Made by a program: the position numbers and the translations under genes
Assembly (NCBI RefSeq): GCF_903819435.1
Contig: NZ_CAIJDP010000057.1
Coordinates: 248,001 to 312,000 of the forward strand
Length of the DNA stretch: 64,000 nucleotides
From: Flavobacterium salmonis
Lineage (GTDB): Bacteria; Bacteroidota; Bacteroidia; Flavobacteriales; Flavobacteriaceae
Direction: 5' to 3'
Notes under the pieces: generated by a model
Databases searched by the model: none
What the model was told of the DNA's origin: nothing
The model's input: the letters and a program-made list of their open reading frames with translations, nothing else
Shown here: positions 43,246 through 53,500 of the stretch, piece by piece
Numbering within the stretch: position 1 is the stretch's first letter
Layout: each line of letters begins with the position of its first letter

Positions 43246-43800
43246 ATGAAGAAAATTCATCTTTCAATCGTTTTCAAATCATTTTTTGTGATTTTGATTA
43301 GCCTATTTTCAAATCTTACAATTGCACAGGACGAAAATAATGTAATCGATAACAATAAAGAGTTTTGGGACAAAGTGCAATTTGGTGGCGGATTGGGTCT
43401 TGGATTTGGCTCCGGATATACTGATATTTCTGTAATGCCAAGCGCTATTTATAATGTTAACGAAATTGTCGCAGTTGGATTAGGAATGCAGTTTGGCTAT
43501 TTATCTTCTAAAAACCAATATCATTCTTACATATATGGGGGGAGTCTTGTCGGATTAGTAAACCCCATTCCCGAAATGCAGTTATCTGCTGAACTGGAAC
43601 AAGTTAGGGTTAATACAAAATATGAACGCCTTGATAACGTACCCGGCTATTCAGATAATTACTGGAACACGGCACTATATCTTGGTGCTGGTTACAGAAC
43701 CGGAAGCGTAACTGTAGGTGGTCGCTATGATGTTTTATTTAATGAAAAAAGAAGTTTGTACGGATCTGCGTTTATGCCTTTTGTGAGGGTTTATTTCTAA
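43246..43800 (+). CDS. Secreted outer-membrane beta-barrel-like protein
   Basis: A 184-residue protein with a signal peptide (to NLTIAQ, about residue 27). The mature part alternates hydrophobic and polar residues in glycine-rich strands (FGGGLGLGFGSGYTDISVMP, NTALYLGAGYRTGSVTVGGRYDVLF) and ends in the aromatic VRVYF, typical of an eight-strand outer-membrane barrel. Homologues in flavobacteria are sometimes labelled alpha-ketoglutarate decarboxylase only because they sit next to sucA; nothing here supports such an activity. Divergent from sucA. Confidence 0.8.
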   Translation: MKKIHLSIVFKSFFVILISLFSNLTIAQDENNVIDNNKEFWDKVQFGGGLGLGFGSGYTDISVMPSAIYNVNEIVAVGLGMQFGYLSSKNQYHSYIYGGSLVGLVNPIPEMQLSAELEQVRVNTKYERLDNVPGYSDNYWNTALYLGAGYRTGSVTVGGRYDVLFNEKRSLYGSAFMPFVRVYF

Positions 43801-43855
43801 AAAGTTGCTAAGGTTCTGAGATGCTAAGATTCTAAGTTTATTTAAACCTGAAGAT

Positions 43856-44434
43856 TTGAAAAAATATATCTTTATAATTACAGCTATAATCATTTCTAGT
43901 TGTAATAATTCTAAAAAGGAAAATACTAATAATGAAAAGGTTGTAAAGAAAGAATTACGACCTTTTTTTGATTCTGATGAAATCAATCATTATTATTTGA
44001 ATTTTTCGGAGGAAGATTTTATGAAAATTATGATGAAAGAGAAGAATACTCCAAAAGAATTAGAGTTTATAGATTTATTCGTTCATCATTTTCCAGAGAC
44101 CATTCCAAAAGAAAATTTCGAAAAAATTCTATTGAATTATAACTACAAAAAATCAAATTTATCGCTTAAACAGCAGAAAGAGATTGAAAATGTGTTTAGT
44201 GAAAAAGATTCATTGCAAGATGCTTTCGCCGCCTGTGCAGCAGAATATCGCGATATTTTTCTTTTTAAAAAGAAAAAAGAAACGGTAGGAATAGTTAAGA
44301 TGTGCTTCAAATGCGGCCGCGTTCAATTTGTAGGGAATAAAATTGATACCGAAGGTTTTGGCCTTTGGACTGAGTTAGATAAACTACGAAAAATCGTAAG
44401 ACCTGAAAATTATAGTATCCTGATAACCGAATAA
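43856..44434 (+). CDS. Lipoprotein with CxxC pair, unrecognised
   Basis: A 192-residue protein starting at TTG 43856 (LKKYIFIITAIIISSCNN), with a clear signal and lipobox. A helical body is followed by IVKMCFKCGRVQFVG near residue 147, a CxxC that could bind metal or be redox-active. No family recognised. It follows the barrel gene by 55 bases on the same strand. Confidence 0.65.
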   Translation: MKKYIFIITAIIISSCNNSKKENTNNEKVVKKELRPFFDSDEINHYYLNFSEEDFMKIMMKEKNTPKELEFIDLFVHHFPETIPKENFEKILLNYNYKKSNLSLKQQKEIENVFSEKDSLQDAFAACAAEYRDIFLFKKKKETVGIVKMCFKCGRVQFVGNKIDTEGFGLWTELDKLRKIVRPENYSILITE

Positions 44435-44435
44435 T

Positions 44436-44789
44436 CTATTTGTAGAAATTCCGAAACCAAACTTTCTGCCATTCTCTTTTTAGAATTAAAAAAGAAACCT
44501 CTTCAGCAAGAACAACCAAATCTGACCCGTCAAGTTGTTTGATTTCATTTTCAGGAACATCAATTATGTATAGCAAATTGAGGTATTCAGCAAATTTGTA
44601 CTGAATCATTCGGTAGATTTTTTCGTGAAGCTGGATTTTTAATTCTTCCGGAGTGATGCTCAGCGGAAAATCTATGCCTTCGTTTGCCAAATTAAAATCT
44701 TTATTGAGCTGTTCAATTAATTTCAGATACAAAGAATCTTTTTGAGCTTCTTCGAATAATAAATCGGTATTTAATGGTGAAACATACAT
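44436..44789 (-). CDS. Small soluble protein, unrecognised
   Basis: A 117-residue helical protein (MYVSPLNTDLLFEEAQKDSLYLKLIEQLNKDF...WQKVWFRNFYK). Its stop is one base from the stop of the converging lipoprotein gene. No signal, helix or motif recognised. Flavobacterial annotations often show such a conserved hypothetical near polyprenyl synthase genes, as I recall. Confidence 0.65.
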   Translation of the reverse strand: MYVSPLNTDLLFEEAQKDSLYLKLIEQLNKDFNLANEGIDFPLSITPEELKIQLHEKIYRMIQYKFAEYLNLLYIIDVPENEIKQLDGSDLVVLAEEVSFLILKREWQKVWFRNFYK

Positions 44790-44843
44790 ATTTTTTCAAT
44801 TTCAAAATTCAATTTTAATGGCAATGGCAACTTTAAAATCAAT

Positions 44844-45590
44844 TCAATTACAATCGATATTGGTTTTTATGGTTTTTGATTTCCAATAATCTACAATTTT
44901 AGACAAAAGAACATCGCCGCCTGCATAGAAAAATACAGCTCCCATTGGCGGATTGGCGGCGGGAATTAATCCGAAGGTTTTAGGCACCCATTTCCAGCAT
45001 TGAAAATAAGTTCCGGCAAGCTCAATAAATATAACACAAAGGGCGATGAAATAATATAAATTCTGCCATTTTTTTCTCTTTAGAAGCAAAAAGAAAAAGA
45101 TTCCGAAAACCAATGAAAAAACATCTTTCAGAAATATTCCAACTAATAAAAACAGTAATGTAAATCCAACTGCGAAATATTTTCTAAGAAATTTGTCGTT
45201 CTTAACTGCCCATTCTGCATGTGCAAAAACATAACCTGAAGCGTATACAATTGCATGACCAAAAGGAACATATAAAGGAATAACTGTAGTTCTGTAATGG
45301 TACATTCCGAGCAAAGTGCAAAAAATCACTTCTCCTATATAAGACAAGAAAACCATCACAAACATCAGTTTTCTTAAATAAGAACCGGAAACCCAAAAGA
45401 AAAAGGAGAAATAGAGTATTGCTAACAAGTTTGTAATTTGACGGCCGTCAAAATATTGCTCATTAAAAAAAACACTGTCAATACCTAAAGCGAAAAGGGT
45501 AAAAAAAGGGAAGCAAGCAGCAAAAAACAATTGTTTTTTGGCATCACAATTTTGTTCATTAAAAAAAACAGAGCTTACAATAGCATTCAT
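44844..45590 (-). CDS. Multi-TM membrane protein, unrecognised
   Basis: A 248-residue protein with six or seven hydrophobic helices. Its N-terminus carries an internal duplication: SSVFFNEQNCDAKKQ at residue 6 and DSVFFNEQYFDGRQ at 38. GMYHYRTTVIPLYVPFGHAIVYASGY and PPMGAVFFYAGGDVLLSK near the ends contain conserved-looking glycine/proline turns. No family recognised. It starts 15 bases after the polyprenyl synthase stop, so it is likely in one operon and might act on a prenyl lipid. Confidence 0.75.
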   Translation of the reverse strand: MNAIVSSVFFNEQNCDAKKQLFFAACFPFFTLFALGIDSVFFNEQYFDGRQITNLLAILYFSFFFWVSGSYLRKLMFVMVFLSYIGEVIFCTLLGMYHYRTTVIPLYVPFGHAIVYASGYVFAHAEWAVKNDKFLRKYFAVGFTLLFLLVGIFLKDVFSLVFGIFFFLLLKRKKWQNLYYFIALCVIFIELAGTYFQCWKWVPKTFGLIPAANPPMGAVFFYAGGDVLLSKIVDYWKSKTIKTNIDCN

Positions 45591-45605
45591 AAATTCTGAT
45601 TTATT

Positions 45606-46580
45606 TTAAACCTTTCTGCCCATTAGGTTTTCTCCAAAAGTTTTCAGAATATTTTTCTTTTCTACACTGATATCCATTTTATCAAGTGTTTCAAAAGCCT
45701 TAAAAGTATACATTTCTATAGCTTTTTGAGTAGCTTCTGACGCACCGGATTCGTTAAAAATTGCTTTGGCATTTTCTATTTTATCAGTGTTATCCTCCAA
45801 CTGCAAACTGAACAACTTTTTTAATTCTGCTGCTTTTTCAGAACCAGAAAACTCAACTGCCTTTAAGTACAAATAGGTTTTTTTGTTTTCGATAATATCT
45901 CCTCCTACTTGTTTTCCAAAAGTTTCAGGATCACCAAAAGCATCTAAATAATCATCCTGAAGCTGGAAAGCCAATCCTAAATTAAGTCCAAAATCATAAA
46001 TTAAACAAGCTTCTTTTTCTGAGGTTTTTGCTGCAATGGCACCCATTTTCATTGCTGCAGCAACCAAAACGGCTGTTTTATATTCTATCATTTTCAGATA
46101 TTCAGGAATTGTAACATCTGTACGGGTTTCAAAATCAACATCCCATTGCTGACCTTCGCAAACTTCGAGTGCTGTTTTGCTGAATAATTTGGCCAAATCC
46201 CTGAAAATTTCTGGTTCATATTGCTCAAAATATTGATACGCCAAAATAAGCATAGCATCTCCAGAGAGAATTCCGGTATTCAGGTTCCATTTTTCATGTA
46301 CGGTTTCTTTTCCTCTGCGTAAAGGCGCATCATCCATAATATCATCATGCACCAACGAAAAATTATGAAAAACCTCTACTGCCATTGCAGCCGGAAGGGC
46401 TACTTTATAATCCGTATCAAAAACTTCTGCTGCCATTAGGGTTAGTACCGGACGCATACGTTTTCCGCCAAGACCTAAAATATATGTAATAGGTTCATAA
46501 AGGTTAGTAGGCTCTTTGGTTATGTTTTGACTTTTTAGATAACTAATAAAAAAATCCTGGTACTGACTAATATCGTGCAT
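45606..46580 (-). CDS. Trans-polyprenyl diphosphate synthase
   Basis: Isoprenoid chain-elongating enzyme of 324 residues. The first aspartate-rich motif is LVHDDIMDDAPLRRGKETVH (near residue 80) and the second FQLQDDYLDAFGD (near 207). GGKRMRP at the N-terminus binds isopentenyl diphosphate. Chain length (geranylgeranyl to octaprenyl) cannot be read safely; flavobacteria need a menaquinone side chain and carotenoid precursors. Confidence 0.92.
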   Translation of the reverse strand: MHDISQYQDFFISYLKSQNITKEPTNLYEPITYILGLGGKRMRPVLTLMAAEVFDTDYKVALPAAMAVEVFHNFSLVHDDIMDDAPLRRGKETVHEKWNLNTGILSGDAMLILAYQYFEQYEPEIFRDLAKLFSKTALEVCEGQQWDVDFETRTDVTIPEYLKMIEYKTAVLVAAAMKMGAIAAKTSEKEACLIYDFGLNLGLAFQLQDDYLDAFGDPETFGKQVGGDIIENKKTYLYLKAVEFSGSEKAAELKKLFSLQLEDNTDKIENAKAIFNESGASEATQKAIEMYTFKAFETLDKMDISVEKKNILKTFGENLMGRKV

Positions 46581-46714
46581 AAAATGGAATTCTGATTTAC
46601 GAAGCCCAAAGATACAATTGAAATATGAATTTATTGTTTTTAAAATTTAAATGCTCATCAGAATTTAATATTACCTCATTTTTAATCCTTTAAAATTATT
46701 TTAAAAAAAAACAT

Positions 46715-46742
46715 GGAAACTTTTTTGGTGTTATGAGTTTCC
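46715..46742. promoter_or_regulatory. TetR-type operator O1 upstream of yceI
   Basis: GGAAACT, 14 bases, AGTTTCC: a 28-bp palindrome lying over the spacer between the -33 and -7 boxes, so binding would block RNA polymerase. Confidence 0.75.
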
Positions 46743-46754
46743 TTTCTATATTTG
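46725..46754 (+). promoter_or_regulatory. Promoter of yceI
   Basis: TTG at 46725-46727, 19 bases, TATATTTG at 46747-46754; a perfect Bacteroidota consensus inside two operators. Confidence 0.8.
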
Positions 46755-46759
46755 CAAAC

Positions 46760-46787
46760 GGAAACTAATAACACTAAAAAAGTTTCC
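46760..46787. promoter_or_regulatory. TetR-type operator O2 upstream of yceI
   Basis: GGAAACT, 14 bases, AGTTTCC again, covering the predicted transcript start. O1 and O2 together form a larger near-perfect inverted repeat of about 73 bp. Confidence 0.75.
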
Positions 46788-46830
46788 AATATAATTTAAG
46801 CTTTTATAAACTCAATTAAATCAAATATTT

Positions 46831-47352
46831 ATGAGAACAACATGGACCGTAGATTCTAGCCAGTCAGATGTTTTAATAAAAATGAGGCATTCGATAATTG
46901 CTTATTTGGGAGGAACTGCAAACAAATTTGATGGTTATGTAAATATCGAGGATAATGAAATTGAAGATGCATCAGTTGCTTTTTCATTAGATATAAACAA
47001 TAAAGCAGATAGTTTTCAACAAATTGACTCTCATCTGCAACTGAATGATTTATTTAATGTAAATGAGCATCCAATAATTAGTTTCAAATCAACATCTTTT
47101 CAAAAAGTAAATAATAATATCAATTTCTTTAAAGGTGACCTGACTATAAAAGACGTTACACGGGTTGTTGAACTTGATGCGGAATTCATTGGAGTTAATA
47201 ACTACAACGGTGAGAAAAAAGTAGCTTTTGAAATCAAAGGTGATATTAAACGTCAGGATTTTGGACTTGATTATAATTCCTATAATCAAAATGGAGGATT
47301 GGCAATGGGAAAAGACATTAAACTTATCGCAAATTTAGAATTTAGCATATAA
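46831..47352 (+). CDS. YceI-family isoprenoid-binding-type protein
   Basis: A 173-residue lipocalin-like beta-barrel: TTWTVDSSQSDVLIKMRHSIIAYLGGTANKFDGYVNIED is the YceI start, and HPIISFKSTSF and GDLTIKDVTRVVELDAEF are typical strands. Unlike many YceI proteins it lacks a signal peptide, so it is cytoplasmic. The family binds long polyprenyl or fatty chains; the ligand is unknown. It shares operators with the TetR gene at 47460, so it belongs to the same regulon as the efflux pump. Confidence 0.88.
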   Translation: MRTTWTVDSSQSDVLIKMRHSIIAYLGGTANKFDGYVNIEDNEIEDASVAFSLDINNKADSFQQIDSHLQLNDLFNVNEHPIISFKSTSFQKVNNNINFFKGDLTIKDVTRVVELDAEFIGVNNYNGEKKVAFEIKGDIKRQDFGLDYNSYNQNGGLAMGKDIKLIANLEFSI

Positions 47353-47398
47353 ATCCTACCTAATGAATACGTTAATGTAAAACTATTACTAAGATATT

Positions 47399-47426
47399 GG
47401 AGACTTTTTTCTTAACTTTAGTTTCC
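47399..47426. promoter_or_regulatory. TetR-type operator O3 upstream of tetR
   Basis: GGAGACT, 14 bases, AGTTTCC, ending three bases before the -7 box TATATTTG (47430-47437). One base differs from O1/O2. The -33 position reads TTT, a weak box. Confidence 0.75.
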
Positions 47427-47459
47427 TGGTATATTTGTAATAAAATTTGAAAATCAAAA

Positions 47460-48059
47460 ATGAAAGAGAAAATAATATCAAAAGCAAGTGATTTGTTTTT
47501 AAAACTGGGTTTTAAAAGCGTTACAATGGATGATATTGCGGGAGAAATGTGCATTTCAAAAAAAACGATCTACAAATACTTTTGTAACAAGGAAGTTTTA
47601 GTCAAAGAGAGCACTGCAATGGTTCACAAACAGGTTCATGATTTAATCGATACTATTGTTGCAAAAGATTTTAATTCGATTCATGAGAATTTTGAAATTA
47701 GAGAAATGTTTCGTGACATGTTCAAAACCAATATTGACACCTCACCGATTTATCAACTAAAGAAACATTATCCTGAAATATACCAAACTGTACTTACGAA
47801 AGAAATTGATCAGTGCACACAGTATTTCAGAGCCAATATTGAAAAAGGAATTCGCGAAGGATTATACCGCAAAGATCTGAACATCGCTATTTATGTAAAA
47901 TTTTATTACACTCTTATTTTTCATATCAACGAAACCACAGTTTCAGAAACAGAAGCACAGAAAATGGAATTAGAAGCTTTAGAGTATCATACCAGAGCCA
48001 TGGCAACTGAAAAAGGAATTCAGGAACTAGAAAAACAACTTGAAAAAATTATAATTTAA
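47460..48059 (+). CDS. TetR/AcrR-family transcriptional regulator
   Basis: A 199-residue repressor. The helix-turn-helix is residues 8-48: ASDLFLKLGFKSVTMDDIAGEMCISKKTIYKYFCNKEVLVKE, the standard TetR pattern. The rest is a helical ligand-binding domain. It heads an operon with tolC, MFP and RND genes and its own promoter has an operator copy, so autorepression and relief by a pump substrate are expected. Confidence 0.92.
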   Translation: MKEKIISKASDLFLKLGFKSVTMDDIAGEMCISKKTIYKYFCNKEVLVKESTAMVHKQVHDLIDTIVAKDFNSIHENFEIREMFRDMFKTNIDTSPIYQLKKHYPEIYQTVLTKEIDQCTQYFRANIEKGIREGLYRKDLNIAIYVKFYYTLIFHINETTVSETEAQKMELEALEYHTRAMATEKGIQELEKQLEKIII

Positions 48060-48077
48060 TCATCAATCTATAAATAT

Positions 48078-49412
48078 ATGAAAAGAATAATTCTAATATT
48101 TTTGTGCATCATTGGCCTGTCTGTCAATGCACAAGTCACAACCTTAACCCTAAAAGATGCTGTTTCCTATGCGCTTCAGAATAAAGCCGACGCAAAAAAA
48201 GCAAAGCTGGAAGTTGAAAACAGCGAATACCAGATTCAGGAAGTTCGCTCTCGTGCACTACCTCAAATTTCTGCTAATGGAAATCTGACCTATAACCCTG
48301 TTATCCAGACAACTGTTATCGACGGTGCGGCATTTAACGCTCCTGGAACTACAATTCAGGCTGCTTTTGGTCAAAAATGGACATCTACTGCAGGAGTTTC
48401 GTTAACTCAGGCTTTATTTGACCTTTCCGTTTTTACAGGTTTGAAAGCAGCAAAATCAACCCGTCAGTTTTATCAGATCAATGACCAGTTAACAGAAGAG
48501 CAGGTAATTGAAAGAGTAGCCAACAACTATTATCAGGTATATGTTCAACGTCAGAAACTAATTTTACTGGACAGTAATTATGTTAATACAACAAAAGTTC
48601 GAGACATTATTAAAGGACAGTTTGATAACGGACTGGCAAAAAAAATTGACTTAGACAGGGTAAGTGTAAAACTATCAAACATTAGTACACAGCGCCAGCA
48701 AATTTTGAACGCAGTACAATTACAGGAAAATGCCTTGAAGTTTTATATCGGAATGCCTATGGAAACACAAATTGAGATTCCACAATCTGAATTTGAAGTG
48801 ACCCCCGCTGCTTTGAGTGAGGCTCCTAATACTGCAAACAGAACAGAATATTTGCTTTTGAAAAAACAGGAAGAATTATTGATGTTTCAAAAAAAATCTG
48901 TTGAAGCTGAATATTACCCTACCCTTTCGTTATCTGCAGGATATAATTATATAGGACAGGGTCCTGAAATGCCATGGTTTGCTAAACCTGCCGATGGTGT
49001 TTACTGGTCAGATTACTCTTCAATCGGATTAAATTTGAGAGTACCCATTTTTACCGGATTCGGAACCCGTTCAAGAGTAAGACAAGCTGATGTAAAAATC
49101 AGAACGCTACAGGAAGATATTAAAGATACACAGCTTTCCTTAGACCTGGAATATAAAAATGCAAAGACTCAAATAGAGAATAGTTTAATTACAATAGAAA
49201 ATCAAAGAGAAAATATGACTTTGGCCGGAGAGATCCTGAGTAATACCAAAAACAATTATCTACAGGGACTTGCTTCATTAACCGATTTACTTGATGCTGA
49301 AAATGCATCGATAGAAGCACAAAACAATTATACCGCGGCTATATTAGATTACAAATTAGCTGAAGTAGCACTAATCAAATCAAAAGGCGAACTAAAAACT
49401 CTTATTAAATAA
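48078..49412 (+). CDS. TolC-family outer-membrane efflux protein
   Basis: A 444-residue protein with a signal peptide (IGLSVNAQ, about residue 19). Two homologous outer-membrane efflux domains with long coiled-coil helices: LTLKDAVSYALQNKADAKKAKLEVENSEYQ near the start and IKDTQLSLDLEYKNAKTQIENSLITIENQRENMTLAGEIL near 350. It forms the trimeric exit duct for the RND pump encoded downstream. Nineteen bases after the tetR stop. Confidence 0.93.
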   Translation: MKRIILIFLCIIGLSVNAQVTTLTLKDAVSYALQNKADAKKAKLEVENSEYQIQEVRSRALPQISANGNLTYNPVIQTTVIDGAAFNAPGTTIQAAFGQKWTSTAGVSLTQALFDLSVFTGLKAAKSTRQFYQINDQLTEEQVIERVANNYYQVYVQRQKLILLDSNYVNTTKVRDIIKGQFDNGLAKKIDLDRVSVKLSNISTQRQQILNAVQLQENALKFYIGMPMETQIEIPQSEFEVTPAALSEAPNTANRTEYLLLKKQEELLMFQKKSVEAEYYPTLSLSAGYNYIGQGPEMPWFAKPADGVYWSDYSSIGLNLRVPIFTGFGTRSRVRQADVKIRTLQEDIKDTQLSLDLEYKNAKTQIENSLITIENQRENMTLAGEILSNTKNNYLQGLASLTDLLDAENASIEAQNNYTAAILDYKLAEVALIKSKGELKTLIK

Positions 49413-49421
49413 CTAATTACA

Positions 49422-50489
49422 ATGAAGAAAACTATTATAACGATCGTAATCATAATCGCAACTTTGGGTGTGATAGGATATGTTTTAAGTAACAATAAAA
49501 AGGAGAACAAAGAAAAAACAGATATTGTAGCTGAAAAAAATGCTGCTGTTTCAGTAAAAGTTACTCCTGTAAAAACAGAGCAAATTTCTTTAGATTTTGT
49601 TGCTAATGGAAATTTTGCACCAACCCAAGAATTGACTTTTTCTGCAGAAAAATCAGGAAAAGTAATCAGCGTTTTGGTAAAAGAAGGTGACTATGTAAGA
49701 GTAGGTCAGACTTTACTAACGATGAGAGGTGATGTAATAAATGTAAGTGCGCAACAGGCTCAGGCTGTTTATCAAAATGCAAAATCTGATTACAACAGAT
49801 ATGAAAATGCTTTTAAAACCGGCGGTGTTACCAAACAACAATTAGATCAGGCAAAATTAGCTCTGACAAATGCGGAGTCTAATTTAAAACAAGCTAACAT
49901 TAATGTAGGTGATACAAAAGTAAAAGCTCCAATTAACGGATTTATCAATAAAAAATACATTGAACCGGGATCTATTTTAACAGGAATGCCTGCAACTGCA
50001 TTATTTGATATTGTAAATACATCTAAATTAAAATTAACAGTTACTGTAAATGAAAACCAGGTAGCGAGCCTTAAAAAAGGAGATAACATCAATGTAACAG
50101 CAAGTGTTTATCCTGACAAAACATTTTCCGGAAAAATTACTTTTATTGCTGCAAAAGCGGATGAATCTTTAAATTTCCCTGTTGAGATTGAAATTACAAA
50201 CAACTCAAATAATGATTTGAAAGCCGGTATGTACGGAACGGCAAATTTTGCTTCAAAACAACAAAAACAAAACTTAATGGTGGTACCAAGAAATGCATTT
50301 GTTGGAAGTGTGAGCAGTAACGAAATTTTTGTTGCTGAAAATGGTAAAGCTAAACTGAAAAAAGTTACTGCCGGAAGAATTTTAGGTGACAAAGTAGAAA
50401 TTATCAACGGACTATCTGACGGTGAAAAAGTGATTACCACAGGTCAGATTAACTTACAAGACGGAAATACAGTAGAAATTATTAAATAA
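49422..50489 (+). CDS. RND efflux periplasmic adaptor (membrane fusion protein)
   Basis: A 355-residue HlyD/AcrA-type adaptor with an N-terminal membrane anchor (IITIVIIIATLGVIGYVL). The lipoyl-like half-motifs KSGKVISVLVKEGDYVRVGQTLLTM and KVKAPINGFINKKYIEPGSIL flank the coiled-coil hairpin, then the beta-barrel and membrane-proximal domains. It links the RND pump to TolC. Nine bases after the tolC stop. Confidence 0.94.
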   Translation: MKKTIITIVIIIATLGVIGYVLSNNKKENKEKTDIVAEKNAAVSVKVTPVKTEQISLDFVANGNFAPTQELTFSAEKSGKVISVLVKEGDYVRVGQTLLTMRGDVINVSAQQAQAVYQNAKSDYNRYENAFKTGGVTKQQLDQAKLALTNAESNLKQANINVGDTKVKAPINGFINKKYIEPGSILTGMPATALFDIVNTSKLKLTVTVNENQVASLKKGDNINVTASVYPDKTFSGKITFIAAKADESLNFPVEIEITNNSNNDLKAGMYGTANFASKQQKQNLMVVPRNAFVGSVSSNEIFVAENGKAKLKKVTAGRILGDKVEIINGLSDGEKVITTGQINLQDGNTVEIIK

Positions 50490-50572
50490 TTATTGGCTTT
50501 AAGCAATAAGCTTTAAGCCATTAAAAAAGCCTAAAGCCTACAGTTTACCGCCTATAGCGTAAAGCAACAAAT

Positions 50573-53500
50573 ATGAAATTAGCCGAAATATCCATAAAAC
50601 GTCCGTCGTTGGTAATTGTATTGTTTACAATTCTGACACTTGGTGGATTATTCAGTTACAGCCAACTGGGCTACGAGCTGATCCCAAAATTTGAACAAAA
50701 TGTTATTACCATTTCTACAATTTATCCGGGAGCTTCTCCAAGTGAGGTTGAGAATACGGTAACAAAGAAAATTGAAGATGCGATTGCGTCCTTAGAGAAT
50801 ATCAAGAAAATTGACTCAAAATCTTACGAGAGTTTGTCTATTGTGTCCATTACTTTGACTTCAAATGCAAAGGTTGATTTCTCTATGAATGATGCGCAGC
50901 GAAAAATAAATGCAATCATTAGTGATTTACCAGATGATGCTGAAACGCCTGCATTAACCAAATTCTCGTTGAGTGATTTACCAATTATGACAATTGGCGC
51001 CAATGGAAAAATGGATGAAGCAGCATTTTATGACTTAATTGATAAAAAAATTGCGCCTATTTTATCTCGTGTACAAGGTGTCGCACAAGTAAATATTATT
51101 GGTGGTTCAGAACGTGAAATTCAGGTAAATCTGGATGCGGTAAAAATGCAGGGTTACGGGCTTTCAATCCCTCAGGTTCAGCAAACTATTTTGTCTTCAA
51201 ACTTAGATTTCCCAACAGGTAACATTCAGACCCGTGATCAAAAAATATTAATTCGTTTAGCGGGTAAATATAAAAATGTAGAGGAATTAAGAAACTTAGT
51301 GGTTTCATCTCAAAACGGAATTCAAATTCGTTTAAATGATATTGCTGACGTTCAGGATACACAGAAAATAGCTGAAAAAATATCACGTGTTGATCAAAAA
51401 AGTGCGATTGTTTTACAAATTATTAAACAATCAGATGCGAATGCGGTTGCCGTAAGTGAGCAATTACTAAAAACAATTGCAATTCTTGAAAAAGATTATG
51501 AAAAAAACAATTTACAATTAGAAGTAGCAAAAGACAGTACAATTTTTACTTTGGAAGCTGCAGATTCTGTAGTTCACGATTTATTAATAGCAGTAATTCT
51601 GGTGGCTCTCGTAATGTTGTTCTTCCTGCACAGTATTAGAAACTCATTAATTGTAATGGTTTCGATTCCGGCATCGCTAATTGCAACTTTCATAGGTATT
51701 TATTTAATGGGATATACTTTGAACTTAATGAGTTTATTAGGATTATCTCTGGTGGTTGGTATTCTGGTCGATGATGCTATTGTGGTTTTGGAGAATATTT
51801 ACAGGCACATGGAAATGGGTAAAAGCCGAATTCGTGCATCATATGACGGGACTGCCGAAATTGGTGGTACTGTAACTTCAATTACATTGGTAATTGTGGT
51901 GGTATTCCTGCCTATTGCGATGAGTTCCGGATTGGTTTCTAATATCATTACGCAATTCTGTGTTACAGTAATTATCTCAACACTGTTATCACTTTTAGCC
52001 TCTTTTACTATTATTCCGTGGTTATCATCTCGTTTTGGGAAATTAGAACATATTGAAGGAAAAAATTTATTTGGAAGAATTATTCTTGGTTTTGAAAATT
52101 ATTTAACACGTTTTACAGACTGGGTTTCTCACTTATTGACATGGTGCTTAGATCATTATGTGAAAACTCTTATCGTAGTACTTGTTTTGTTCTTTGGATC
52201 TACAATAGGATTAATGGGCGGAGGTTTCATAGGTGGTGAGTTTTTTGCTGCGTCAGATAGTGGTGAGTTTTTAGTTCAGATCGAAATGCCTAAAGACGCT
52301 TCGTTAGAACAAACTAACTTTATGACACAAAAAGCAGAAGCTTTTTTGAAAACGCAAGAATATGTTCACAGTCAAATCACAACAGTAGGACAAACTAGTG
52401 AAGGTCTTGGAGCATCGCAAGCAACGGCTTACAAAGCAGAGATTGATGTTAAAATGATTGAGCAAAAAGATCGTACAGACGGGGCTTCTGTATACGCTGC
52501 TAAAATCAAACGTAAATTAGAAAAAGTATTAGTTGGTGCCAAAGTTAAAACGGTTCCGGTTGGTATTTTAGGAACTGCAGATAACGCTACTTTAGGTTTG
52601 ATCGTAACAGGTCCTTCAACGGAAACTGCAATGGCTTTTGCTAAATTAGCTGAAGCAGAATTACGTAAAATCCCCGGAACAACAGAGATTAAATTAACCG
52701 TTGAAGATGGTAATCCTGAAATCAATGTTAAGGTAGATCGTGATAAAATGGCTGCTTTAGGATTGACTTTACAAACAGTTGGTTTAACGATGCAAACTGC
52801 TTATAGTGGAAACACAGATGGTAAATACAGAGCAGGCGAATACGAATATGATATCAACATTAAGTATAATGCTTTTGATCGAAAAAGTATTACAGATGTT
52901 AGTAATTTGATTTTTATTAATTCAGCCGGACAACAAATTAAATTATCCCAATTTGCAACTATTACAGAAGGTTCAGGCCCAAGCCAGTTAGAGCGTAGAG
53001 ACAAAACGGCTTCGGTAACAGTACAAGGACAAAACGTTGGGGTTGCTTCAGGAACAATTGTTACCCAATGGCAGGAAAAATTAGATAAGCTTAAAAAACC
53101 AGTTGGTGTAAACTATATTTGGGGAGGTGATCAGGAAAATCAAAGTGAAGGATTTGGTACCTTAGGAATCGCTTTATTAGCTGCAATTATTTTAGTTTAT
53201 TTGGTAATGGTTGGTTTATATGACAGTTTTGTTCATCCTTTTGTAGTACTATTTGCTATACCATTATCCTTTATCGGAGCAATGTTAGCTCTAGCTTTAA
53301 CAAACAATACGTTAAACATCTTTACGATATTAGGTATCATCATGTTGATTGGTCTGGTGTGTAAAAATGCGATCATGCTTGTCGATTATACGAATCAAAG
53401 AAGAGCTGCCGGAGAATCAATCAGAAAAGCTTTAATTCAGGCAAACCACGCTCGTTTGCGTCCGATTTTGATGACGACAATTGCGATGGTATTTGGTATG

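Noticed and set aside
43246..43800. Alpha-ketoglutarate decarboxylase label for the barrel protein
   Set aside because: No catalytic motif; the label would come only from being next to sucA.
50490..50572. GCTTTAAG repeats between the MFP and RND genes as a regulatory site
   Set aside because: Pairing is imperfect and the motif looks like common flavobacterial spacer DNA.
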